Source: Burkholderiales bacterium
GTDB lineage: Bacteria > Pseudomonadota > Gammaproteobacteria > Burkholderiales > Casimicrobiaceae
Assembly (NCBI GenBank): GCA_017989135.1
Contig: JAGNQL010000006.1
Coordinates: 1 to 52,798, forward strand
Length of the DNA stretch: 52,798 nucleotides
Reading direction: 5' to 3'
Position numbers and translations under genes: made by a program
Part shown: positions 25,743-35,963 of the stretch, one piece after another
Position numbering within the stretch: position 1 is the first letter of the stretch
Layout: every line of letters begins with the position of its first letter
The notes under the pieces: model-generated
Told to the model about the DNA's origin: nothing
Seen by the model: the letters and a program-made list of their open reading frames with translations, nothing else
Database searches by the model: none

Positions 25743-28700
25743 ATGAAAATCACTCGGTTGCCAGTCATGGCGCGTGCCCTCGCGACGCTCGTTGTGGTGC
25801 TGTTCACTGCGAGTTCAAATGTCGTGACTGCCAGCGGTGCAGATGACCCGAACGATTCGCGCGTTCAAGCGCTCGCTGCGACTCTGGGTAACAACCCAGC
25901 GACCATTTTTCAGCACGTGCGCGACAACATTGGCATCGAGATTTACAACGGTAGCCTACGTGGTGCGCGCGGCACACTCGCCAGCAAAGCAGGCAATAGT
26001 CTTGATCGCGCCAGCCTAACCATCGCATTACTGCGTGCAGCCAATCCAAGTATTGAAGCCCGTTACGCTCAAGGGACGTTGGGAAACACCGAGGCGACAG
26101 CAATCGCAGCCCGGATGTTCAATGACCCGTCGCGTGTGCTTGGCTGCGACAACCCAGCGCCAGCGTTTACTGGTGGTTTCTTGTCGCTGGTCAGTGAAGC
26201 AACAAATCACTTCTGGGTTGAATATCGAATGGGCAGCAGCGGTCCGTACACCGCGCTCGACACAGCGTTAACCACCACTGCAGCGAACCAAACGCTGGCA
26301 AGCGCCACACAAACGTTTACAAGCATTCCTTCCAATCTTCGCCACACCACACGCATACGGCTGGAGGTGGAGAGTTTCACGCAGGCCGCGGCAGCATTCG
26401 GGTTGGCCCTTGGTACAACCACTGTACTCGATCAAACCTTTGACAGCGTCGATCTCGTTGATCGTGCAGTGAGCGTGAGTCACTTTGCAAATTCGTTTTC
26501 GCCGCCATCGTTGACGGTTGGCGCAACGCAAAACACGTATTCGCCCTACCTTACGGTTGGCGACAGTACAACCAGCATTTCCAATTACAACCTTATTCGC
26601 GGGATCGATTACAACGAGATCGTCACCAACTTTCCGCTTGGCAATATTTTGGTCACAGGTGTCTTTGTAACCGTAGATGTGACTGACGCCGCAGCACAAA
26701 CACAATCACAACGACGACCGATGTTTGATCGCATCGGCTACGTGACACGCACTCAGGGTGGGCCAGTCACCGTAGACCAGAACAGTCTCACGCGGCCTGT
26801 GCTAACCGAGCTTGACGTGATGACACTTGCGATCAGTCCGTCGCGTCAAGCGTTAGACGATTTTTCGGCACGTAAAGCGCGATTGCAGGAGCTACAGGCG
26901 CAGGTTGCATTGCTGCAACCCCTCGTTCAAGCGCTGCCGCCACCGGGGCAACGTGACGCGACGCAGGAAGCGGTAGCGCGCGACAGTTTAGTCGCCGCTC
27001 GCTACTCTCTTATTGCGAACAATGAGCTAGCTCTCGCGTCGTTTTTGGGGGCGGCAGATCAACAGATTGACGAGCAATCGCTGCGCTCGCTGGTTAAGGC
27101 TTACATCGCGTCACCACGCATCACGATTGCGATGTCGCGCTTCAAAAATGATGCGCTTGCGCTGTCGCTTGATCTGCGTAAGAACGATCTACGCGTTTTC
27201 CCGCTGCCGGGAATCGCCATGGCCAACGCGCGCAACTTTGAGCGTAACCGTGGGCTCGGTGAATCAATCCTGGAAGGGGAGGTGTTATCGAGTATCACGG
27301 GTGATCCGAATCGCTCGATTTCGTCTGTGCTCGCAACGGTGACCGACGCGTCCCGCTACCGGCCAGTAACAAACTCCAACTTAAGCGTGATTGATTCGTT
27401 GAACCTGTCGACCGAGTCAAAGTTGCGTATTCGCGCTGCTGTTCAAGCGGGTCGTGTGGTGCTGGCGCCGATGGATGTGGTGACTGTCGGCGGCGTAGCC
27501 GTCAACGCGTGGCTCGAAACTGATCCCAGTACGGGCTACACCATTAGCACACTTGAAGACGGCTCCCATGGCGCATTTGTTGAATACGTCTTCGCGGTCG
27601 CGGCGCAGATTTCGTCATCGCAAGCGGCGGTGATGGGGCAATTGATCGGTCGCGTTAACGCGGTCGGCGTGTTCGGCATCGCACTCACGGCCGCCATCGT
27701 TGACTCCATCGTCGCGCAACGTCCATTTTCTGATTTGGGGCAGCAATTGCGGACCACGCTCGCTCCAATTCTGAAAGGCATTGTGCAGTCGATCAAAGCC
27801 GAACTTGATCTTATGGGACTGCTGGCCATTGAAATCGAAGGTCCGGCAGGTATTGTTAAGGAGCTGCTTACGGGCCTCATCGAGGGCCTGGATGATATGA
27901 CCAAAATGTTCGCCGGGGAAAATGGCGATCCACCCTTACCACGCTTGCTGTTCTCTTCAGCAACTCCACCAGTGCCAGCAGCGCAAACGCCGGGCGCTAC
28001 CGCAGGGCTCGCGCTCTCTGCGACGCTGGATGCGCGCTTCAGCCGTCCATTTGCCGGAGCCGAATTCGCATCGGTTTACCTCATGCGAGCGGTAAACACC
28101 GGGCCTAATGCGGACACGTTTCGATTCACCGCCTCCGGCGGAGGTGGCGGTTTGAACGTTACCGATCCGCAATATGTGTTGCCGATTGTGCGCATCAAGC
28201 CTGGTGCCACCTTTGAGTTTCACCTCTGCATCGACCCTAACAGCGCGATACCGGCGGCCGGGGCCGTGGCTTCTTTTCAAGTCACCGGCACCAGCACGAC
28301 GACACCGTCAGTCACCACGACCACGATGGGAGCTTTCACGACTCCGAGCACGCCCGCGCTACGAATGCGATTTGCGCCGTCGCCGCAGGCCGCTCTGCCA
28401 GGTGACTCGGTTCCAGTGACGCTGACGCTCGACTCGTTAGGCAATCAAGCCACATCGGTTGCCCTGACGACGCAATCGTCACCGGGCCTAGTGCTGACGG
28501 GCGTTCCATCGACCGCGTTGCTCGCGGTAGGCGAAAGCCGCTCGATCGCGCTTACCGCAATCGTGGGCGGTGGCGTGTCGCCGGGAACCGCGTTGGAGGC
28601 GGTGGTGCACGGCAGTTTTGGCGGCGCGTTTCCAGTCCGCGCGACGGCGTCTGTAACGGTCACTTCAGCGATCACACACTGTGCCGCTCCAGCAAGCGTC

Positions 28701-31700
28701 GCTGCAACGCAAATCGGTCGCGCGAATCTGGCGGGATTATTGGGCGTACTCTCAACCGACATTGACCAACTGGCGACCCAGCCGCAATCGATCAGTCTTC
28801 GTGATTCGGTGTTGCGCGAAATTGATGGACTGGTCGCTCAGTTCAACGCGCCATTTCTTTCGGCGCTAGCGCCCGGTTTTGCGTCAGCTCGCGGCGGTAT
28901 CGCTTCGGCCAATGTGGGCACGATGGGCTCTGCCTTGTCCGCGCTGGACGCTCAGTTCTGCGCTCTGCAAAGCGCGCTACGGGCTGCGTACACAGACGCA
29001 TATCGCGTGTATCTATCGCCTGCAATTGCGACCGCGTTGCCCAACCTAACCACTCGCGTCAATCTAAATCTGTTCAACGACACAGCCAATCCCCGCGCGA
29101 TGAATCTTGCAGTCGTCGGACTGCCAGCCGGTGTTACCGCTACGTTCAACACTACGCGCGTGGTAGTGCCAGCGAACTATCGCACCAACTTTTACTTGCC
29201 CGAGTCGTATGTCACTTTTTCAAACGACGGCACTGCTCAGTCATTCGAGTATCAGATCGTCGTGACACCTGAGGACGATAGCTCCAGCGCGAAAACCACG
29301 TTAGGACACTTCAGCGTGCGGCCGGAAATCGTGCGCGTGGTGGACGTGAACGTCAGTCCCGCGTATGGCGATGCGGGCACTATCTTCACTCCAACGGTAA
29401 AACTCCTGAGCGCGGTAAACGATACGCGCGAGGTCAAGTTGCGATATGTTGTGAAGAACCGAAATGGCCAGGCGGTGACCTTTCCGTCGCCCATTGCCGC
29501 CGTTACGGTTACGTCGGGTGACAACGTGCAATCGATAACGATGAGCCCGTTTTCCGCTATCGGATTTCCGGATGGACCCTACACCGTAGAAGTGACCGCC
29601 TATGACGCCGTGTTAGAGCCGATCCCAGGAGCTGTAGGCATGGCAACCGTGTTCGTCGGCCAGCCATTCGCCGCCGGACTCACCGTGACGCCAGCGCTTC
29701 TGGCACCAGGCACCAGTACCGTCAACGTCGCGCTGAATCTTGAACACAGTCTGGTCGCGCAGCAAAGCCTGAAACTACGCAGCACGCTCGCCTTACCAGC
29801 GGGCCCGCTGTCTTTCGCGCAAAATGGCGACTATCTTTACGTCTGCCAAAACACCGCGGTCACCATCGTTAACGTCAGCAATCCCGATACGCCGGTCACG
29901 ACTGGCACGTTTGCCAGCGCTGTGCTCACCAATGGCGCGCCAAGCGGTTTTGAAACGGTCGATTGCACCGTGTACAACGGTCAACTCATCGTCGGTTTCG
30001 ACAAGAAATTACCCGAACGATCTGGCTCGCGAACGTTGGCAATATTCGATATCGCAGGCGCAAACGCGACCAGTCCGCTGCTTTTGACTCCCACGCCTAT
30101 CGACACCGGCAAGAAATTTGGCAGCGGCCTGCGTTTTATCGGAACTGATGGCTACATGTCGACCGGTTTGTTCGTCTACAACCCGTTCTCAAACTTCATA
30201 TTTGAGCAACATGGCAATCTGCTCAAGTTTGATTTCTCGACGCCTTTTTCGCCGACGTTGACAGGTAGTCTCTACCCGTCCGGCGCGGGCAATCCGCCCG
30301 AAAATCAAAGCGATACCGGCGGCCCCCATTTTGTTACTGGTGTCGCGGCGCACACGAACACGCGCGCGCTGGTCGCGACGACGACCGGAACCGGGGACTT
30401 TTTCAACGGTGTGGGCAACCTGTTGACCGTCGACACGTCTCAGCTCCCAACTAACTGTCCGGGCCTGAGCAATCCTTGCATCGTCTCAACGCTCACAGTC
30501 CCACAGGCGCACCTACTGATTGGAGTCGCGTCTCAGGGTGCTGCGGCTATCGCAACGGGAGATACACAAGGCTTTTACGACGTGAACAGCGGCTACACCG
30601 GTAACCTCACGCTGTCGGCCATCAACCTCACCAACCCGTCCGCGCCGACCCTCAGCAGTACGCTGGTCACACCGCTAGTCCACAACGAGACTTACACCTG
30701 CAATCAGGCTGAGCGCAAAGGATTCTCATCGACTCAAGCGTTGACCAATAACTACTACGCCATCGGCGCATACAACCCGGCATCTTGCACGTGGGTGCTG
30801 GTGCTCATCGACGCCAACGATCCGGGGAATTTGCGCTTCATTCCATACGACGTACCCGACAGCATTCGCGGCTTCGTCCTCAACGGAAATCTGCTCTATG
30901 CCATCACCGCCAGCTCGGTATTGGTGTTTGATTACACGGGCATTGTTGGTCCGTCCGTCACGGCGAACGTCGTTGTTCCCAAGGGCACGGGCGTCACTAT
31001 AGTGCCGAATTCGTTCAACGTCACGCCCACTTTCATCGCCAGCACGGCTACCAGTGACACGTACACGTGGCAGCAACCCGTGGTGGCTCCCATTACATGG
31101 CAGGCTATCGTTAGCGCGATGCAACCCGGTACTGGTCGCGAAGTCGCCACTGGCGGCGACGTTCAATTCACGCTGCCGACACTGGGTTCCGGCCGCTTGC
31201 CGCTGTCGCCGGCCATTGTGACGTCCAACCACATTATCGCGGTGTCGACCTCGGTACCCCTGTTGGTCGCAATCGGTTCGCCAGCCACCTACGTTGTCAC
31301 ACTGACCAATCCGAGCTTGACGAGTCCGGTCACCTACAACTTGACTACGGAGGGCGTCCCAGTTAGCTGGGTCAAGACACTGGCTCCGAGCATCACGCTC
31401 GGAGCGGGCGCGGTCGTGACCACACCCCTCATCGTCCAGTCAAACATCGGTCAAAGCGGCGGCAGTATCGACTTTCGTGTCGTATCGAACGCAAACGGCA
31501 TCAGCGACGCAGCAGTTGCGACGCTAGGCAATTATTACGGCCCGAATGTCGGCGAAGATACAACCGCAAATGTAGGCGCGTCAATTTACACGGTGACGCC
31601 CACTTCGGCCACCGGTGCGAAGGGCAGCACTACGTCCATCACGGTGACAGTGACCAACACCGGGACAGTGACCGACGAATACAGTATGACCGATAGTTCA

Positions 31701-32927
31701 CTGCCCAACAACTCTTGGAGCACGACGATTGAGCCCACCTCGGCGTGGGTCGGCCCTGGCGAATCTATCGATTTCAAGATCAGCGTTGCGGTTCCGACAT
31801 CGCCGAACGTCGCCATGGGCAATAACTCAGCAACCTTTGCTCTGTACTCGCGCGCGGTAGCGCCGCGCCTAGTATCTACCAACATCAACGTGTTGGATGC
31901 AGGGGTTGCGCTGACAATGTCGCCGAATTCGGGTACTACGGTGACGCCGTTCACCGCCACCATCACCAATCTGTCTGGCGCGGCGGACACCTTTGACTTG
32001 GCGCTCACCGGGCCACTCGGACCGACAATTACACCTAGCGCCTCTACGGTCGCGCTCGCTGCCGGCGCATCGACCACTGTTAACCTCTCTGTTGGTAGCG
32101 CAGCGGCGTTTGCGCGGCCCGGCACCAGCAGCTTTGGCGTGCTCGCGGTCTCACGAGCGGCTCCCAGCGCGTTTGCTCGCGCGAGCGCTGTTGTAACGAT
32201 CCCCATAGCCAGCGCCGTCAATGTGACCGGGCAGCCTGCTACGTCAGTGTTGACTTCCACGCCGACGACACGCGTTGTCAATGTTGTCATTCAGAATCTG
32301 GGAAACATTGAGGATCAATTTAGCCTAACGATTCTCGGGACGTCCGGGCCTGTCACTGCTCAATTGCTAGACGCATCTGGTGCAGCCGTCAGCAGTATCA
32401 CAGGCATCACGATTCCAGCGTTTTCCTCCGCAGTTGCGCGCCTGTCCGCCATGATCTCCAGCAACTCGGCGGCTACGGTGACGGTGCGTGCAACGTCGAT
32501 GAGCACGGCAACTACGCAAGCTAACGCAACCATTCAGTTCGGATTCGTTGCGCCACCCGTATGCAGCTTAGACGTGGACGCCGACGGCAAAGTTAATGCG
32601 TTGACCGACGGTCTTTTAGTGATTCGCTACATGCTGGGGTTAAGTGGCAGCGCACTAACCAACGGCATTTACGCATCCGGCGGTGGCGCCGAATTTGGCG
32701 GCATCGTGACTCGCCTCGGCGTAATAGGCGCCAACAATTGGCTCGACGTGGATGGCAACGGCGAGGTGAAGGCGGAGAGCGACGGCATTCTGCTGCTCCG
32801 CGCCTTGTTTGGCCTGAACGGAACGGCGGTTACAGAAAACGCGCTTGGAATCAGCCCGCGTTCGCGGGAAACCTGGCCAACGATCCGTGATTACCTGAAT
32901 ACGGTTTGCGGGTTGGGTTTGCCCTGA
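25743..32927 (+). CDS. Giant secreted protein: transglutaminase-like start, beta-propeller, dockerin-like end
   Basis: 2394 residues from ATG 25743, chosen for its signal peptide (MKITRLPVMARALATLVVVLFTASSNVVTA) and a GGAG about seven bases upstream. Residues 45-230 are transglutaminase-like (IFQHVRDNIGIEIYNGSLRGA, AGNSLDRASLTIALLRA, His156 in NHFWVEY); Ser86 replaces the catalytic Cys, as is common in this subgroup. A coiled region (about 370-420) and an alpha-helical part follow. Ig/CARDB-like beta domains come next, then an LVIVD-like propeller (about 1340-1740) and DUF11/CARDB-like repeats to about 2265. The end (2274-2394) has two calcium-loop repeats, DVDADGKVNALTDGLLVIRYMLG and DVDGNGEVKAESDGILLLRALFG, of dockerin type. 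It is probably a surface or secreted scaffold. Confidence 0.82.
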   Translation: MKITRLPVMARALATLVVVLFTASSNVVTASGADDPNDSRVQALAATLGNNPATIFQHVRDNIGIEIYNGSLRGARGTLASKAGNSLDRASLTIALLRAANPSIEARYAQGTLGNTEATAIAARMFNDPSRVLGCDNPAPAFTGGFLSLVSEATNHFWVEYRMGSSGPYTALDTALTTTAANQTLASATQTFTSIPSNLRHTTRIRLEVESFTQAAAAFGLALGTTTVLDQTFDSVDLVDRAVSVSHFANSFSPPSLTVGATQNTYSPYLTVGDSTTSISNYNLIRGIDYNEIVTNFPLGNILVTGVFVTVDVTDAAAQTQSQRRPMFDRIGYVTRTQGGPVTVDQNSLTRPVLTELDVMTLAISPSRQALDDFSARKARLQELQAQVALLQPLVQALPPPGQRDATQEAVARDSLVAARYSLIANNELALASFLGAADQQIDEQSLRSLVKAYIASPRITIAMSRFKNDALALSLDLRKNDLRVFPLPGIAMANARNFERNRGLGESILEGEVLSSITGDPNRSISSVLATVTDASRYRPVTNSNLSVIDSLNLSTESKLRIRAAVQAGRVVLAPMDVVTVGGVAVNAWLETDPSTGYTISTLEDGSHGAFVEYVFAVAAQISSSQAAVMGQLIGRVNAVGVFGIALTAAIVDSIVAQRPFSDLGQQLRTTLAPILKGIVQSIKAELDLMGLLAIEIEGPAGIVKELLTGLIEGLDDMTKMFAGENGDPPLPRLLFSSATPPVPAAQTPGATAGLALSATLDARFSRPFAGAEFASVYLMRAVNTGPNADTFRFTASGGGGGLNVTDPQYVLPIVRIKPGATFEFHLCIDPNSAIPAAGAVASFQVTGTSTTTPSVTTTTMGAFTTPSTPALRMRFAPSPQAALPGDSVPVTLTLDSLGNQATSVALTTQSSPGLVLTGVPSTALLAVGESRSIALTAIVGGGVSPGTALEAVVHGSFGGAFPVRATASVTVTSAITHCAAPASVAATQIGRANLAGLLGVLSTDIDQLATQPQSISLRDSVLREIDGLVAQFNAPFLSALAPGFASARGGIASANVGTMGSALSALDAQFCALQSALRAAYTDAYRVYLSPAIATALPNLTTRVNLNLFNDTANPRAMNLAVVGLPAGVTATFNTTRVVVPANYRTNFYLPESYVTFSNDGTAQSFEYQIVVTPEDDSSSAKTTLGHFSVRPEIVRVVDVNVSPAYGDAGTIFTPTVKLLSAVNDTREVKLRYVVKNRNGQAVTFPSPIAAVTVTSGDNVQSITMSPFSAIGFPDGPYTVEVTAYDAVLEPIPGAVGMATVFVGQPFAAGLTVTPALLAPGTSTVNVALNLEHSLVAQQSLKLRSTLALPAGPLSFAQNGDYLYVCQNTAVTIVNVSNPDTPVTTGTFASAVLTNGAPSGFETVDCTVYNGQLIVGFDKKLPERSGSRTLAIFDIAGANATSPLLLTPTPIDTGKKFGSGLRFIGTDGYMSTGLFVYNPFSNFIFEQHGNLLKFDFSTPFSPTLTGSLYPSGAGNPPENQSDTGGPHFVTGVAAHTNTRALVATTTGTGDFFNGVGNLLTVDTSQLPTNCPGLSNPCIVSTLTVPQAHLLIGVASQGAAAIATGDTQGFYDVNSGYTGNLTLSAINLTNPSAPTLSSTLVTPLVHNETYTCNQAERKGFSSTQALTNNYYAIGAYNPASCTWVLVLIDANDPGNLRFIPYDVPDSIRGFVLNGNLLYAITASSVLVFDYTGIVGPSVTANVVVPKGTGVTIVPNSFNVTPTFIASTATSDTYTWQQPVVAPITWQAIVSAMQPGTGREVATGGDVQFTLPTLGSGRLPLSPAIVTSNHIIAVSTSVPLLVAIGSPATYVVTLTNPSLTSPVTYNLTTEGVPVSWVKTLAPSITLGAGAVVTTPLIVQSNIGQSGGSIDFRVVSNANGISDAAVATLGNYYGPNVGEDTTANVGASIYTVTPTSATGAKGSTTSITVTVTNTGTVTDEYSMTDSSLPNNSWSTTIEPTSAWVGPGESIDFKISVAVPTSPNVAMGNNSATFALYSRAVAPRLVSTNINVLDAGVALTMSPNSGTTVTPFTATITNLSGAADTFDLALTGPLGPTITPSASTVALAAGASTTVNLSVGSAAAFARPGTSSFGVLAVSRAAPSAFARASAVVTIPIASAVNVTGQPATSVLTSTPTTRVVNVVIQNLGNIEDQFSLTILGTSGPVTAQLLDASGAAVSSITGITIPAFSSAVARLSAMISSNSAATVTVRATSMSTATTQANATIQFGFVAPPVCSLDVDADGKVNALTDGLLVIRYMLGLSGSALTNGIYASGGGAEFGGIVTRLGVIGANNWLDVDGNGEVKAESDGILLLRALFGLNGTAVTENALGISPRSRETWPTIRDYLNTVCGLGLP

Positions 32928-32993
32928 CGCCAGCTTATCAGGCCATTTTTGACGAGGCCAATCTTGCTACGTGGCCAATGGACAGGCAGAAAA

Positions 32994-33012
32994 AACCCGG
33001 CGGAGCCGGGTT
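32994..33012 (-). terminator. Rho-independent terminator for the Spy-like gene
   Basis: AACCCGGC / GCCGGGTT form an 8-bp stem with a GGA loop. On the minus strand the stem is followed by a T run (complement of the A run at 32990-32995), so it ends the leftward gene at 33075. It may also stop the rightward giant gene weakly. Confidence 0.85.
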
Positions 33013-33074
33013 GTAAGGTATGAGCATTCGTCTCTACCGCGACAAAATCGCTTGCGCTTTGGCTAAAGGGGGAG

Positions 33075-33557
33075 CTACCCGCCGTGACGCTGACGAAACT
33101 TCTCGCGCATGATTTCTGCGCGAGAGACGCGATCAAGTAGTTGACCCTTGATCAGCGCCTTTTGTTCCGTAGAAAGTAGTTGCGCGAACTTAATCCATTC
33201 GGCGTTGGCAAGCTTGCGCTCGGCACTGGACACGTTCACCGTGTCGTCACGTAGCGCCAACAGCTTGGCGAAATCGGGATCGGCCTTCATGAGTTCCGCC
33301 TTCGCCGCGACGGCCGACGCGGTACGCGCCTTCCGCGCAGCTTCCATCGCCACTTGCGTTGCGCGCGACGCAATTGTGTACTGCGCGTCTTGCTCCGCAG
33401 TCAGATTGAGCTTGGCTTTCATGACCGCGAAATAGTTGCCGAAGGGCAAGCCGATGTCGGGCATGCCGGGCGGCGGTGCAGCTTGGGCCAGCCCAGCAGC
33501 CATTGCAAGCGCGGCCAGTAACAAAAGTTGTTGTGTGCGGTGCAGCAGAATCTTCAT
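33075..33557 (-). CDS. Periplasmic Spy/CpxP-like (LTXXQ-type) protein
   Basis: 160 residues from the ATG at 33555-33557, with GGAG upstream and a signal peptide (LLLLAALAMAAGLAQA). The longer open frame to 33704 would overlap ompR and is unlikely. The mature part is helical and charged: MKAKLNLTAEQDAQYTIA and AEWIKFAQLLSTEQKALIKGQLLD resemble the LTxxQ-like segments of Spy/CpxP proteins. These are periplasmic chaperones or inhibitors induced by envelope stress. It is divergent from the ompR/envZ-type pair, as cpxP is from cpxRA. Confidence 0.7.
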   Translation of the reverse strand: MKILLHRTQQLLLLAALAMAAGLAQAAPPPGMPDIGLPFGNYFAVMKAKLNLTAEQDAQYTIASRATQVAMEAARKARTASAVAAKAELMKADPDFAKLLALRDDTVNVSSAERKLANAEWIKFAQLLSTEQKALIKGQLLDRVSRAEIMREKFRQRHGG

Positions 33558-33634
33558 TTCGGTCTCCGGTAGACTGGTCTTTTTTCGAATCTTCCAATTT
33601 TCGCCGATTCGCAGCGCGCGGGCCGTCGTTGATT

Positions 33635-33650
33635 TGTAAGCGCTTGTAAA
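33635..33650. promoter_or_regulatory. TGTAA-N5-TGTAA direct repeat, candidate response-regulator box
   Basis: TGTAA at 33635-33639 and 33645-33649 lie exactly 10 bp apart (GTAAG-N5-GTAAA). OmpR/CpxR-family regulators bind such one-turn direct repeats, and CpxR's box is GTAAA-N5-GTAAA. The site lies in the gap between the Spy-like gene and ompR, where autoregulation would act. Confidence 0.5.
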
Positions 33651-33688
33651 GCGGGGGCACCGACGGCGCTCGGCTCTGTTATGTTTGC

Positions 33689-34420
33689 ATGATGACTGCT
33701 TCACACCACATTTTGGTGGTCGACGACGACCAACGGCTGCGCGAGTTGCTGCAACGATTTTTGACGGAACAAGGATTTCGCGTGACCGCGTTGCCGGACG
33801 CGCGCGACCTTTCGCGCCGACTTGAGCGCGATCCGCCGCATCTCATCGTGCTCGACTGGATGATGCCGCATGAAGACGGGTTGGCGGTCTGCAAACGCCT
33901 TCGTGCATCGGGCGACCGAACCCCCGTCATCATGCTCACCGCCAAGGGCGAAGAGGACGAGCGCATCGACGGCCTCGACGCGGGCGCAGACGATTACCTC
34001 GCTAAACCATTTAGCCCACGCGAACTGGTCGCTCGCATGCATGCGGTGCTGCGCCGCGCGGCAGAGATTTCTCCGGGGGCGCCGATGCCCGTCGATCAGC
34101 CGGTTGCGTTCGGCGATTGTGAAGTCAATTTCGCGACCCGCGTGCTCACGCGCGCTGGCGTGGCTCAAGACTTAACGACGAGCGAGTTCGCCATGCTCAA
34201 AGTGTTCGTCACGCATCCACACGAGCCGCTCACGCGCGAGCGCTTGTCGATGCTGGCGCGCGGCAAAGAACACGAGGTATTCGACCGCGCCATTGACGTG
34301 CAGGTGTCGCGCTTACGTAAGTTGGTAGAAGCCGACGCTGGAAAGCCCCGTTACATCCAAACCGTATGGGGACGTGGTTACGTTTTCGTGCCGGATCAAG
34401 CTGAGTCCGAGCCTCGATAG
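33689..34420 (+). CDS. ompR: OmpR-type response regulator
   Basis: 243 residues. The receiver domain shows HHILVVDDDQRLRELLQRFLTEQGF, phospho-acceptor Asp56 (LIVLDWMMPHEDGL), TAKGEE and the Lys in DDYLAKPFSPREL. The winged-helix DNA-binding domain has LTTSEFAMLKVFVTHPHEPLTRERL, IDVQVSRLRKLVE and YIQTVWGRGYVFVP. It follows E. coli OmpR closely along its whole length. The gene has two in-frame ATGs (33689, 33692). The kinase gene follows 7 bases later. OmpR is the best name by sequence, but its divergent Spy-like neighbour gives a CpxR-like context. Confidence 0.88.
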   Translation: MMTASHHILVVDDDQRLRELLQRFLTEQGFRVTALPDARDLSRRLERDPPHLIVLDWMMPHEDGLAVCKRLRASGDRTPVIMLTAKGEEDERIDGLDAGADDYLAKPFSPRELVARMHAVLRRAAEISPGAPMPVDQPVAFGDCEVNFATRVLTRAGVAQDLTTSEFAMLKVFVTHPHEPLTRERLSMLARGKEHEVFDRAIDVQVSRLRKLVEADAGKPRYIQTVWGRGYVFVPDQAESEPR

Positions 34421-34427
34421 CTGCCGA

Positions 34428-35783
34428 ATGACTTTTAGCGCGATGCCAAAAACACTGTTTTGGCGACTTACGTCGCTGTTGCTGATCGCACTGGCGGTTG
34501 CGGTGCTGGCAATGGTGCTGCTTTTTCGGCAAGACCGTGCGTCACTCATTGCAAAACACTTCACTGATGCGAAGTTAGAGCAGATTGATTCGCTGCGCAG
34601 TACGTTGGCCAAAATGCCGCTGGAAGAGCGCGCAGACCGCACGGACCGCCCCGGCGGCCGGATGTTTCCGTTGCAAAAGCTCGGTCGAGAATACGGCATC
34701 ATGCTCATTCCAACAGACCGCCGGCCCGAGATCGGCCAAGTGCCGCGTGGCCCCGCGCTGGCACCACTCGTTGAGAAGCTGCAAGAGCACTTAGGTGCCG
34801 ACACGGAGATTCGGCTGGGCATGCGCGTCGATCAACCCGTCGTCTGGATTCGTATGAAAGTGGGCGAGGACGGCGCGCGTAGCGTGTGGGCGGGCATCCC
34901 GATTCGCAACGTGGAGGCCGGTGAAGTGCCCACGCGATTGCTGGTCACGCTTGGCATCATTCTGGTGGCGCTGTTGGCGGCAACCTACTGGTTTGCCCGG
35001 CGGCTATCGCGGCCGCTGGCCGACCTTGCGGATGCGGTCGATAAAGTCGCGGTCGGCAAACGGCCCGACCCGTTGCCCGAAAACGGCCCCACGGAAATTG
35101 CGCGCGTGGCGCAGAACGTGAACCGCATGGCCGCCAACTTGGAGCGCCTCGAACGCGACCGAGGCACGATGCTCGCGGGCATTTCGCACGACATTCGCAC
35201 GCCGCTGACGCGCCTGCGGCTCGCCAGCGAGATGGCCGTGAGCGATGCGCAAAGCCGCGACGAAATGGCCGCGGACATCGATGAGATTGATCGCATCGTC
35301 ACGCAATTTCTCGACTTCGCGCGTGGCAACCCGAAAGAAGCGCCCACACGCATCGATCTGCGTGAAGCGCTCGCCGCCATCGAACAGAAAGCCGCGAGTC
35401 GCTCCGTTCCGGTGCTGTGGACGTCGGGTGAACAAGCAGTCTTTGTGAATACCTACCCAGCGGCGTTCGAGCGCATGCTCATGAATCTCATCGAGAACGC
35501 ACATCGCTATGGAAAACCACCCGTCGAATTGCAGCTGCGGCGCGACGGCGTGATGGCCGAAATTGACGTGCTCGACGCCGGCGCTGGCGTTGCACCGGAA
35601 GACGTTGAGCGCCTGAAGCAGCCGTTCGTGCGCGGCGATCAAGCACGTGGCGGCGCGATGGGTGCGGGCCTCGGGCTGGCACTGGTAGAGCGCCTCGCGC
35701 AGTGGCACGGCGGCAATTTTGACCTGCTGCCCCGAAGCGGCGGCGGCACTATTGCGCGGCTGCGCTTACCGTTGGTTCCTTAG
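34428..35783 (+). CDS. envZ: EnvZ-type sensor histidine kinase
   Basis: 451 residues from ATG 34428; an ATG at 34443 is an alternative. TM1 is about 12-32 and a periplasmic sensor follows (33-168). TM2 is about 170-190 (LLVTLGIILVALLAATYWFA), then a HAMP domain (RRLSRPLADLADAVDKVAVG). The DHp domain carries His254 (MLAGISHDIRTPLTRLRLASEMA), and the catalytic domain has an N box (MLMNLIENAHRYG), DAGAGV and GAGLGLALVERLAQWHGG. It partners the OmpR-type regulator directly upstream. The cue cannot be told, though the nearby Spy-like genes suggest envelope stress. Confidence 0.88.
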   Translation: MTFSAMPKTLFWRLTSLLLIALAVAVLAMVLLFRQDRASLIAKHFTDAKLEQIDSLRSTLAKMPLEERADRTDRPGGRMFPLQKLGREYGIMLIPTDRRPEIGQVPRGPALAPLVEKLQEHLGADTEIRLGMRVDQPVVWIRMKVGEDGARSVWAGIPIRNVEAGEVPTRLLVTLGIILVALLAATYWFARRLSRPLADLADAVDKVAVGKRPDPLPENGPTEIARVAQNVNRMAANLERLERDRGTMLAGISHDIRTPLTRLRLASEMAVSDAQSRDEMAADIDEIDRIVTQFLDFARGNPKEAPTRIDLREALAAIEQKAASRSVPVLWTSGEQAVFVNTYPAAFERMLMNLIENAHRYGKPPVELQLRRDGVMAEIDVLDAGAGVAPEDVERLKQPFVRGDQARGGAMGAGLGLALVERLAQWHGGNFDLLPRSGGGTIARLRLPLVP

Positions 35784-35832
35784 CTTGACGTATGTCGAGT
35801 CTCTTGTGACGAGCGGACGATGTAAAGTAAAT

Positions 35833-35963
35833 ACAGCTTTTAGCCGAATGCGACCGCCAAACCGCGCGTTGGAGTGGCATTCCAGCTGCCTTGTAGTCGA
35901 TGTGCGGCGGTCGTTTCAGCTCGATCGCTACTTCAGACTCAGCTCACTGGAAGCACGAAAAGC
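35833..35963. repeat. Decayed palindromic repeat, possible copy 3
   Basis: It begins with the family end ACAGCTTTTAGCC. It has an inner inverted pair: AGCCGAATGCGACCGCC near 35842-35858 and GGCGGTCGTTTCAGCT near 35907-35922. The right terminal AAAGCTGT is not conserved. It lies between the convergent envZ-type and Spy-like genes, as copies 1 and 2 lie between convergent genes. Membership is less sure than for copies 1, 2 and 4. Confidence 0.4.

Noticed and set aside
31586-32290. 234-residue minus-strand frame inside the giant gene
   Set aside because: The Val/Thr/Ala-rich sequence mirrors the coding strand; no start signal.
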